Shown piece after piece: positions 1 through 7,253 of a DNA stretch of 44,625 nucleotides (positions are counted from its first letter, which is position 1; each line of letters begins with the position of its first letter). Source of the stretch: a virus; the IMG/VR virus record IMGVR_UViG_3300008120_000277, positions 1-44,625 of that record. The stretch is one strand, 5' to 3'. Under the pieces are notes generated by a model. That model made no database searches. It saw only the letters and a program-made list of their open reading frames with translations, and was not told the origin of the DNA. The position numbers and the translations under genes are program-made.

Positions 1-1
1 G

Positions 2-976
2 CACCCATTGCAAGACATAACAAGTGCATCCATAAGCGGGGTTGGTAAATCGCCAACTGGACTTGTGGCTGGTTCTCATGTCTTTGGTTTTTTCAGAGAT
101 GGTTCAAATGCACAGCAGCCAGTTGTTATGTTTTCTGTTGGCGGTATTCCTGATGAAGTTGCAAACAAGAAGTTTGGCTTCAATGATCCATCGGAAACTT
201 ATCCCACAAAGGAATATGTTGACAAGAAACACTCTGATGTTAACTTTCTAGCCACTGGTGAAAACACAGATAAGACTGTGATAGAGGATAGAAAGAAAGA
301 CAAGAAGAAAGATGTTCCAGTAGCACTCGACAGTAATGATGTCGAAAAGTGGACTGAGCCAGAGTCACCATACAAACCGAAATATCCCAAGAACAAGGTC
401 TTTGCGACAGAGAGTGGGATGGTCGAGGAGTGGGATGATACCAAAGACAAGGAGCGTCACCACACCTATCATCCAGGTGGAAGTTTTGAGGAAGTTGCAA
501 ATGGTTGGGAAAAAGACCCAAAAGGAACTCGGGTTCACAAGGTCAAAGGAAACAACTATGAGATATTGGCTGGTGATGACTTTGTCCATATCAAGGGTAG
601 TGCCAAGATCACAGTAGACGGCTCGGCAAAGATATACATTGGGGCTGGAGAAGATAGTGGAGATCTAAACATACAAGTGGATAGAGATGTCAATCTGTAT
701 GTAACGGGAAATGTCCGTGGCACAGTTGAGAAGAATGTAGATCTTACGGTAAAGAAGAAGTATAGAGAAACAGTTGAAGACAGCCGCTATTTCAAAGTCA
801 ATGGCGACTTTGTAGTTGAGGCAGAAGGAAACATCGTTCTTAAATCTGGTAAGAATGCAGTTGTCAAGACGGCCAAGAACTCGGATGTCTTCCTATCGGG
901 AGAAGCCCCATCGATCAAACTAAACTCTCCGCGAGGGGGGTCTGATCCAACCGTTCCAGTCGGAGACTTGACATGA
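2..976 (+). CDS. gp5: gp5-like baseplate hub/central spike protein, 5'-truncated
   Basis: Trimeric membrane-piercing spike under the baseplate hub. The reading frame is open to the first base of the window (H-P-L-Q-D-I...), so the true start is upstream and the TTG at base 8 is only an internal Leu codon. The N-terminal part (QDITSASISGVGKSPTG, then GFFRDG) matches the gp5 OB-fold as I remember it. After a charged Lys/Asp linker (about residues 80-130), a segment with FATESGMVEEWDDT leads into a C-terminal beta-prism of V-x-G type short repeats (about residues 175-300). The lysozyme domain that T4 gp5 carries between OB-fold and prism is absent; there is no room for it. The stop overlaps the next start (ATGA). 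PAAR and gp25 genes downstream fit a hub block. Confidence 0.88.
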   Translation, partial: HPLQDITSASISGVGKSPTGLVAGSHVFGFFRDGSNAQQPVVMFSVGGIPDEVANKKFGFNDPSETYPTKEYVDKKHSDVNFLATGENTDKTVIEDRKKDKKKDVPVALDSNDVEKWTEPESPYKPKYPKNKVFATESGMVEEWDDTKDKERHHTYHPGGSFEEVANGWEKDPKGTRVHKVKGNNYEILAGDDFVHIKGSAKITVDGSAKIYIGAGEDSGDLNIQVDRDVNLYVTGNVRGTVEKNVDLTVKKKYRETVEDSRYFKVNGDFVVEAEGNIVLKSGKNAVVKTAKNSDVFLSGEAPSIKLNSPRGGSDPTVPVGDLT

Positions 977-1170
977 TCCCACTAAACTGGCGTGGGGTTT
1001 TTAGCCTATCAGTAAGGTATAAAGTTGGTGATGTTGTGTATTTTAGCGATGATGGTTTCACCTATGTCTGCAAGCGCGAAACATACGGCATACCGCCTTA
1101 CATTTATGACTCTGGATTTGAGTTGTTGGCTGGATTCAACATAACCGAAATTGACGGGGGTTCTTTCTAA
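973..1170 (+). CDS. Small carbohydrate-binding-module-like protein (65 aa)
   Basis: A 65-residue protein that is almost a single small domain: W-R-G near the start, then Y-K-V-G-D-V-V-Y, G-F-T-Y-V-C, P-P and a terminal F-E-L-L. This resembles the W-x-G...Y-x-x-GDVV...Y-x-C...P...W-x-L-L pattern of small CBM5/12-like chitin-binding modules often found in phage adhesins; I infer this by eye. It has no signal peptide or membrane segment. It is translationally coupled to gp5 (ATGA) and to the PAAR gene (TAATG), so it is probably made with the spike and may decorate it or bind cell-surface sugar. The function is not established. Confidence 0.55.
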   Translation: MIPLNWRGVFSLSVRYKVGDVVYFSDDGFTYVCKRETYGIPPYIYDSGFELLAGFNITEIDGGSF

Positions 1171-1430
1171 TGCCTAGCGTTGGTCGAGTTGGCGCAGATA
1201 GTGCTGGCGGATTGATTACCTCTGGAAATTTATCAGTTGAGATAAATGGTCTTCCCGTTGCCATAATTGGCAGCAAGGTCAAGGGACACGGGGATTCACC
1301 CCATAGTTCCCCCACTATGACTGTGGGATCTCAGAGCGTGGTTGTTGGAGGCATAGGTATCTGTAGGATGGGAGATTCCGCCAGTTGCGGAGATACTCTT
1401 ATATCAAGTAGTAATGTGGAGGCTGGCTAA
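1170..1430 (+). CDS. PAAR-motif spike tip protein (gp5.4-like)
   Basis: An 86-residue PAAR-repeat protein, the sharp cone that caps the gp5 beta-prism and binds a metal ion at its tip. Visible features are the Gly-rich start (VGRVGADSAGG), G-H-G-D-S-P-H-S about residues 39-46, a run of short beta repeats (VGSQSVVVGGIGICRMGD), and late Cys residues. Length and composition fit gp5.4 and type VI secretion PAAR proteins. It sits between spike-associated genes with one-base TAATG overlaps on both sides, as expected for a co-translated spike complex. Confidence 0.85.
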   Translation: MPSVGRVGADSAGGLITSGNLSVEINGLPVAIIGSKVKGHGDSPHSSPTMTVGSQSVVVGGIGICRMGDSASCGDTLISSSNVEAG

Positions 1431-2314
1431 TGGTGTGGCCGCAGAATCAACCTGGTTATCCAAATATCTTTGATGCTGCAAATTGCAGCCTCATATCTCA
1501 ACTTTTACCAGCAAATGCAAAGAAGTTTCTTGCAGATTTCATGGATGGAAACGCATTCAGAAATCCAGTTCAGCAAGTAACGGAAGCACTTGGCAAAAAA
1601 CTTGGGGGCAACCAAAACAAGTTGAATGAACTTCTTGGCGCAGATAGTCCATTTAACAATTCTTTGGAAGAACTCAATGGTGCTTTGAGTGGACTAAACA
1701 CAGAACTAAGTGCTTTCAATGCCCATACAGCGCGGCTGAGTGGTGTTCAACTCGGAGGAGACAACGGAGTTCTTCCTAGATTGGATCAAATCATAGGAGT
1801 AATGTCTGCCTACAACAGTATAAAGGATCTACTGAAGGATCCTGGTGAGTTGCTTGAGGACAACTTCTCCAATGCATTCTCGTCTCTAAATCCACAGATA
1901 TCTGGTCCATTCTTTGAGAACTTTGGGCAGAATATGAATCAGATAGGAACCGTACTGTCCAACATCGAGACTCAGTTGGCACTTGGTGGAGCCTCTGGTT
2001 TAGCCGATACGGTGGGTCAGTTGAGGCAGTTGACGCAGAATGCTCTATCGCTACAGAGTAATATTCAGACGCTCATAAACAATGACAACAACACATTTGC
2101 CTTGGCGTTAGCCTTTGTGGAGCGTTATGCCTTGGGAAATACAATCATATCATCTGCTCTGACCGACCCATGCTTCGGCGCAAAGTTGGCTAAGAATCTA
2201 ATTCTACAGCCTGACTTTAGCAAGGGGCTTGATGATATAGCAGCAGAAACGGGTACTAAGATAGAAGGTGCGCCCGTAAACTTTCTGGATTTTGTTCCAA
2301 GTCTGAAGAGTTAA
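1430..2314 (+). CDS. Predicted virion structural protein, helical (294 aa)
   Basis: I do not recognise the family. The protein is predominantly helical and polar, rich in Asn, Leu and Gln. The middle (about residues 75-130) reads like an amphipathic coiled coil, and a second Leu/Gln-rich helical region (about residues 175-225) follows. There is no signal peptide and no clear membrane segment. It is coupled to the PAAR gene by TAATG, and its stop is followed by the first late-promoter-like site in the window. Position directly after the spike and tip genes suggests a baseplate hub or tail-tip component, but this is inference from context only. Confidence 0.6.
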   Translation: MVWPQNQPGYPNIFDAANCSLISQLLPANAKKFLADFMDGNAFRNPVQQVTEALGKKLGGNQNKLNELLGADSPFNNSLEELNGALSGLNTELSAFNAHTARLSGVQLGGDNGVLPRLDQIIGVMSAYNSIKDLLKDPGELLEDNFSNAFSSLNPQISGPFFENFGQNMNQIGTVLSNIETQLALGGASGLADTVGQLRQLTQNALSLQSNIQTLINNDNNTFALALAFVERYALGNTIISSALTDPCFGAKLAKNLILQPDFSKGLDDIAAETGTKIEGAPVNFLDFVPSLKS

Positions 2315-2334
2315 TATTCGTCATATTTGTATCT

Positions 2335-2342
2335 GATAAATA
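2335..2342 (+). promoter_or_regulatory. Late promoter-like octamer GATAAATA
   Basis: It differs from the T4 late promoter consensus TATAAATA at one base and lies in one of the few real intergenic gaps. With T4 geometry (octamer at -13 to -6) transcription would start near 2348, leaving a leader of about 16 nt with a GGAG ribosome site before the ATG at 2364. It would drive the membrane-GAF gene, gp25, gp6 and downstream wedge genes. Confidence 0.6.
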
Positions 2343-2363
2343 TTTGCTACTTTGGAGAAACTA

Positions 2364-3002
2364 ATGATTACGGATTCATTGCAGGGTTGGTTAGAGGTTG
2401 TTGGTGCCGCTCTGGGTGCTATTACTGCGGCTATAGGTGCTTTCATTGCGTCTAAACCAATAATAAGGTATTTCAAAAAGCGTGGAGCAGTAAAACGCGA
2501 GGAAACTTTTAATACAGTCAATATGCGTATATCTGATCTTCTTGGAGAACTTCGAATGAAGTCCAAGGGTTCTCGCGTTTCACTTACTCAGTTTCATAAT
2601 GGTGGAAAGTTTGCTGATGGGTCTTCGATGCGAAGGATGAGCATATCGCATCAATCTTGTGATCCAAAAATATCATCTACCATGCAGTTTAGGCAAGATG
2701 TTCTTGTTAGTAGATTCGTGGAAATCATACAGCAGTTGCGAGAAAACAATCCGCATATAAGAAATGTCTCTTCTTTGTTTGAGTCAAACACCAAGAAGTT
2801 CTATGAACTCCATGATACCACAGGCTTCTCGATTTTGCCGCTGTTTTGCAGCGATAGCCTCGTAGTTTATGGATACATAACAATTGAATGGTGTGATTTG
2901 CAAACTATAGACAATGTTGATGAAACGGATGTCAAGTCCCACATGGAATACACCCGAGATCAGGTGTCATTCCTTCTCAATTCAGCGAAAGACTATAGAT
3001 GA
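2364..3002 (+). CDS. Membrane-anchored protein with GAF-like domain (212 aa)
   Basis: Start chosen at the ATG because GGAG lies 7 nt upstream; a TTG four codons earlier would put that site inside the gene. Residues about 9-30 (VVGAALGAITAAIGAFIAS) form one transmembrane helix followed by a basic stretch (YFKKRGAVKR), predicting a short N-terminal segment outside and a cytoplasmic body. The soluble part has a GAF/PAS-like look: RVSLTQFHNGG at residues 71-81, a central helix, then a strand pair near FSILPLF and VVYGYITIEW. No catalytic residues are evident. It overlaps gp25 by ATGA, so it belongs to the wedge operon although a membrane protein is unexpected there. It could act in lysis timing, superinfection control or sensing; I cannot choose among them. 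Confidence 0.6.
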   Translation: MITDSLQGWLEVVGAALGAITAAIGAFIASKPIIRYFKKRGAVKREETFNTVNMRISDLLGELRMKSKGSRVSLTQFHNGGKFADGSSMRRMSISHQSCDPKISSTMQFRQDVLVSRFVEIIQQLRENNPHIRNVSSLFESNTKKFYELHDTTGFSILPLFCSDSLVVYGYITIEWCDLQTIDNVDETDVKSHMEYTRDQVSFLLNSAKDYR

Positions 3003-3394
3003 GCATCATAAGGAAAAACTTTTTCAAAGATTTGGATTTGGATTTTACTCCTCATCCAGTTACTGCTGATGTCTCTCAAAAGACGGATGCGGAGGCTGTT
3101 AAAAGAGCCATAAGAAATTTGGTTTTGATGAATCGTCATGACAAGCCTTTTCAACCATACATCGATGCACGGATAACAAGACTCCTATTTGAGCCAGCAA
3201 CCCCGATCATAGCCATGCAACTAAGGTCAAATTTGATAGACATGATCAATCGACATGAGCCAAGGGCAAAGGTTAATGATGTGATTGTTTCCTTCAACGA
3301 AAAGAAAAACTCGTTCGAAACACAGATTTCGTTCATGCTATTGAACAACAGACAGGTGTCTAGTGTGTTTGTTAGCATAGAGAGGCTAAGATAA
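2999..3394 (+). CDS. gp25: gp25 baseplate wedge protein
   Basis: gp25 is the small wedge component that joins the wedge to the hub and starts sheath assembly. This 131-aa protein matches the T4 length closely and has the typical pattern: an N-terminal DLDLDFTPHPVTAD segment, then AVKRAIRNLVLMNRHDKPFQP, then a helix with LLFEPATPIIA and a C-terminal beta hairpin region. The family is shared with type VI secretion TssE. It is coupled to the upstream membrane gene (ATGA) and lies one base before gp6, the usual order. Confidence 0.93.
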   Translation: MSIIRKNFFKDLDLDFTPHPVTADVSQKTDAEAVKRAIRNLVLMNRHDKPFQPYIDARITRLLFEPATPIIAMQLRSNLIDMINRHEPRAKVNDVIVSFNEKKNSFETQISFMLLNNRQVSSVFVSIERLR

Positions 3395-3395
3395 A

Positions 3396-5240
3396 ATGCC
3401 AAATCGTGTAGTAACAACACCAGTGACAGAATTAGACTTTTTTGCAATAAAGGAAAATCTAAAGACTTATCTCTCTGGTACATCTGAATTTTCAGATTTT
3501 GACTATGAGGGATCGGGAATAAATATTCTTCTTGATCTACTTGCCTATAATACACACTACACGGCTGTGTATGCAAATATGTTGGCAGCAGAGTCTTTCA
3601 TTGACTCAGCAGTAATGAGGCGATCACTTGTCTCACTTGGTAAAAATCTAGGATATGTCCCAAATTCAAGCACTGCTGCAACGGCTGTACTGAATCTTAC
3701 AATGGGAACTACCTCTGGAGTTCCAAATTACATCCCGATTGGAACAAAGTTTTTTTCTTCTAAGGATGGAGATAATTACACCTTTAGCACTGTTGATTCA
3801 TTCAAGGTCAACAAAGATGCTGTCCCATACAAAGTTTCCAATCTTGAGGTGAGGCAAGGTATCTATAAGACTGCATCGTATATTTACGATTCAACAATAA
3901 ACGCAATACGATTTGAGATCCCCTCTGCCAAGATAGACAAAAGTCTGATCAAGATATATGTCATGAATAGTCCAACCGATCTATCCAATATGGATGAATC
4001 GTGGAAAGTTAATGACGACTATCTTCAGTTGGACTCGACCTCTAAGGTATTTTTCATCAATGAAAACTTTAGAGGAAACTATGAGATTTCTTTCGGAGAT
4101 GGAATACTTGGTAGCAAGCCAGCGGATAAGAGTTACATAATGATAGTCTACTTTCAGACAGAGGGATCTGCTGGAAATGCAATAGGAAATTCTGATACCG
4201 ATGCTGCTTCATCATTTACTTTCAATGGTATTGGTGGAAATGATTTTGATGCAAGTGTGGACACGGTAACAGCATCATATGGTGGTGCCGAAAGAGATAC
4301 GGAAGAACAAATAAGATACACCGCTCCAAAGTACTATCAGTCTCAAGATAGGGCAGTCACCATTTCAGATTATGAAAGCATAATACTAAAGGAATACTCT
4401 GCTGCCAGTGCGGTTAGAGTTTGGGGTGGCGAGGAAAATGATCCTCCAGTTTACGGTAAGGTATTCGTATCAATACTTCCCAAGAGTGGGGAAATATTGA
4501 GCGATGCTGCCAAGGAATCAATAAAGACCAATATTCTGTCAAAGAAGAAGGTAATAGCCGTAACTCCAGAGTTGGTTGACCCAGACTACACATACATCAA
4601 AGTGAATTGTTTTGTAACATATGATTCATCCAGAACAACTCAAAGCGATATCAGAGTTGGTAGTTCTGCATCAGCAACTATAGTCAACTATTCAAATACT
4701 AGTCTTGAAAAATTCAATGGATCATTCAGATATTCTGTTCTCACAAGATTGGTTGACCTTTCTAATACGGCAATGGTGAGTAACAGGATATCAACAAAAC
4801 TTGCCAAAAAACTAATACCGCGCGAGACTCCAACATCTTTCATATTAGATTTTGGAGCAAAACTGAACCATCCATTTGATGGCAATAACACCATACTGAA
4901 CTCATCCGTGTTCAAATATAAAGACACATCAACAAATCTCTTGGTCGATTGCTTCTTAGAGGACGATGGATATGGATCTATTTCAATATACACCATAAAG
5001 GACGGATCTAAAGTAGTTTTGAAGAGTGGTATCGGATCGGTGGATTATCAAACAGGAAAAGTGAATTTGGTTAATTTCAATCCCTACAGCAGCAACAAAC
5101 TATCTTATATCGAAATATCTGTCGAGCCAGATCAAAGATTTGACATTGTACCAAAGAGAAATCAGATACTAAAAATAGACGAAAATATTTCTGGATCTAT
5201 TGTTGTTGACACGGTCGATGTGTCTCGCGGTAATATCTAA
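3396..5240 (+). CDS. gp6: gp6 baseplate wedge protein
   Basis: gp6 dimers form the inner ring of the baseplate; the family is related to P2 gpJ. The 614-aa product is slightly shorter than T4 gp6 (about 660). The N-terminal segment (DFDYEGSGINILLDLLAYNT, then AAESFIDSAVMRRSL) and the central region near residues 310-335 (KYYQSQDRAVTISDYES) are the characteristic conserved blocks. The C-terminal part is beta-rich. It directly follows gp25 and overlaps the next wedge gene by TAATG. Confidence 0.92.
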   Translation: MPNRVVTTPVTELDFFAIKENLKTYLSGTSEFSDFDYEGSGINILLDLLAYNTHYTAVYANMLAAESFIDSAVMRRSLVSLGKNLGYVPNSSTAATAVLNLTMGTTSGVPNYIPIGTKFFSSKDGDNYTFSTVDSFKVNKDAVPYKVSNLEVRQGIYKTASYIYDSTINAIRFEIPSAKIDKSLIKIYVMNSPTDLSNMDESWKVNDDYLQLDSTSKVFFINENFRGNYEISFGDGILGSKPADKSYIMIVYFQTEGSAGNAIGNSDTDAASSFTFNGIGGNDFDASVDTVTASYGGAERDTEEQIRYTAPKYYQSQDRAVTISDYESIILKEYSAASAVRVWGGEENDPPVYGKVFVSILPKSGEILSDAAKESIKTNILSKKKVIAVTPELVDPDYTYIKVNCFVTYDSSRTTQSDIRVGSSASATIVNYSNTSLEKFNGSFRYSVLTRLVDLSNTAMVSNRISTKLAKKLIPRETPTSFILDFGAKLNHPFDGNNTILNSSVFKYKDTSTNLLVDCFLEDDGYGSISIYTIKDGSKVVLKSGIGSVDYQTGKVNLVNFNPYSSNKLSYIEISVEPDQRFDIVPKRNQILKIDENISGSIVVDTVDVSRGNI

Positions 5241-7252
5241 TGGCAAATATACCCCTACTTCTCAATACTGGAACAGGAGCAGCCGCACCAGCGGCAACTC
5301 TTGCTCTTTCAGAGGAGTCTCCCCGAACTATAAAAAGATTTGGACCGAGCAATCTGATTGTTGATCAGGTTCCAGACTTTATAAACAGAGATCATGAGGG
5401 TTTCAGAAGTTTTGTTGAAGCATATTACGAGTGGATGGAAAGGAATCTAAATCCATTTGGTATCATCGATAGTTTTATGGATATGACCGATGTAGACACA
5501 ACCATCGGTTTATTTGTCCTTGATTTCAGAGAAATGTATCTAAAGAACTTTCCATTGCAGTTGGCTACAGATTCAACTGGAAATATCGTTAGTGAGGCCA
5601 ATTTTCTCAAGAATGCAAGAAACTTTTATGGAGCAAAAGGAACAGAAAAGTCTTTCAAGTTTCTTTTCAGACTGATCTACAACGCGGCATCCGAGGTTTA
5701 TTATCCTGGTAATGATGTTCTGAAGGCATCTGATGGAAGATGGATAGAAAAGTTTTCTCTGAAGACAACCAACACTGGAGGAACTGCCAATTTTCAGATG
5801 GCTGGTCATCAAGTTGTTCAGATCAATCCATTGAATGGTGATGTCATTGCATACGCAGAAGTTGCCGATGTCATTCAGTATCGCAAAGAATACTATGATA
5901 TCAACGAAATATTCATCAAGAATAAGTTTGGCACATTCTTACCGAATCTGGATGTCTATGTTGATACATCAAGTGGAAGGCTGCTGGAGCGTGTCTATCC
6001 TGTAATAAGTGGATATGAAATAGTTGATGGTGGCCTTAGATATTCCAGAAGCGATGTTGTTACAAGTTCTACATCTTACAATGGATTTGGGCTTGAGTTG
6101 GCAATAGACTCGGTGAAGGAAAACGGTAAGATCACGGGAGTACAGATAATCGATTCTGGAATTGGTTACGATCAGACACCAACAATATCAATAGCATCGA
6201 ATACAGGAAACGGACTTGCTAGAGTAAATGTCACGATTGGAGCCGTGACATCCTATCCAGGATACTTCGCCACCAACAGCGGAAAACTTAGTTCAAACAA
6301 GAAACTGTATGATGCCGACTACTATCAGGAGTTTGCATATGCTCTACGCAGCGAAGTACCATTTCTTACCTATAAAGAAATATACAAGAAGTTGGTGCAT
6401 CCTGCGGGATTCAAGATGTTCGGTGATGTTCTCATCAAGCGTGACATAGTAGATTCTCTTCCATTTCATTCCGAGATGCAGAGATATGAACTTCCTTTCA
6501 TTGGTCACTATACACCATATAGAATTGGCACAACCGCCGATCTATACAACAAGTATGTCAATGGATTCAACCCCCGAGGAAATTCATTCAGTTCATACCA
6601 AGCATACGGCCAAAGTGGTGGAAAACTACTCGTCACTCCAGTTGGTTTTACATTCAATGGCGGCGTAACATGGTCAACTATTGCGGCAAGTGGATCTAAT
6701 GGAAATCTGATATCAGCCAGTGTCTTTGAGTTTCAGCGAGTCGGTGCTACACAAGGTGCTTTCTATCTAAAGCAGATAGATTTTGACACTACATCAGCAA
6801 GCATAACTGGCGGTGGATTTGTTGAGGGTATAACATTCACCCTCATAGACAGCAATGCCACTGGTTACACGGCAACGATACAAAGAGTTCTATATGGCAT
6901 TGGCATTGTCCCCGAAACATCAGCGGGACAAACCCATGACCCGCAAGGACTTCCTCTTGGATCAAGCGGTAGTATAGAGGGATACATACAAGCACAGGGA
7001 TTCAGTTATGCTTATTGGAGAGTTTATCACCACCCGAATATCAGAGGAATAAAGGGTCTAACAGGACCATTGGGTGGTGGTACTGGACTAGGAGCATCAT
7101 TTGGATCCGTTGCATTGAACCCATTCTTCAGAATGCCGATAGGATACCACTTCCATTCAAATCCAAACAGTGGTCCATACGAAGGAACCACTGGCGATGA
7201 CAATCAGTATGGTCTGATCGAAAGCACAACTCTAACCTCACCGAACTTCTAA
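5240..7252 (+). CDS. gp7-like baseplate wedge protein, short form
   Basis: The N-terminal 150 residues contain FRSFVEAYYEWME, a helix pair, and NARNFYGAKGTEKSFKFLF followed by IYNAASEVYYP. These resemble the C-terminal part of T4 gp7 (FYSTKGIEASYKFLF, from memory), and LVHPAGFKMFG near residue 380 resembles a second gp7 block. The protein is 670 aa against about 1030 in T4, so the T4 N-terminal part is missing. The C-terminal third (about residues 440-670) is Gly/Ser/Thr-rich and looks like a beta-structured add-on. Position between gp6 and gp8 is exactly that of gp7. The assignment is by motif and synteny; another wedge-family protein is possible. Confidence 0.68.
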   Translation: MANIPLLLNTGTGAAAPAATLALSEESPRTIKRFGPSNLIVDQVPDFINRDHEGFRSFVEAYYEWMERNLNPFGIIDSFMDMTDVDTTIGLFVLDFREMYLKNFPLQLATDSTGNIVSEANFLKNARNFYGAKGTEKSFKFLFRLIYNAASEVYYPGNDVLKASDGRWIEKFSLKTTNTGGTANFQMAGHQVVQINPLNGDVIAYAEVADVIQYRKEYYDINEIFIKNKFGTFLPNLDVYVDTSSGRLLERVYPVISGYEIVDGGLRYSRSDVVTSSTSYNGFGLELAIDSVKENGKITGVQIIDSGIGYDQTPTISIASNTGNGLARVNVTIGAVTSYPGYFATNSGKLSSNKKLYDADYYQEFAYALRSEVPFLTYKEIYKKLVHPAGFKMFGDVLIKRDIVDSLPFHSEMQRYELPFIGHYTPYRIGTTADLYNKYVNGFNPRGNSFSSYQAYGQSGGKLLVTPVGFTFNGGVTWSTIAASGSNGNLISASVFEFQRVGATQGAFYLKQIDFDTTSASITGGGFVEGITFTLIDSNATGYTATIQRVLYGIGIVPETSAGQTHDPQGLPLGSSGSIEGYIQAQGFSYAYWRVYHHPNIRGIKGLTGPLGGGTGLGASFGSVALNPFFRMPIGYHFHSNPNSGPYEGTTGDDNQYGLIESTTLTSPNF

Positions 7253-7253
7253 T

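Noticed and set aside
8-10. TTG as start codon of the first gene
   Set aside because: The frame stays open to the window edge and the upstream residues H-P continue the gp5 pattern, so the gene is truncated rather than starting here.
3518-3525. AATAAATA octamer inside gp6
   Set aside because: Lies deep in coding sequence with no gene start after it; probably chance in AT-rich DNA.
3151-3576. 141-codon antisense ORF across gp25 and gp6
   Set aside because: Opposite two strongly recognised genes; sequence shows no family features.
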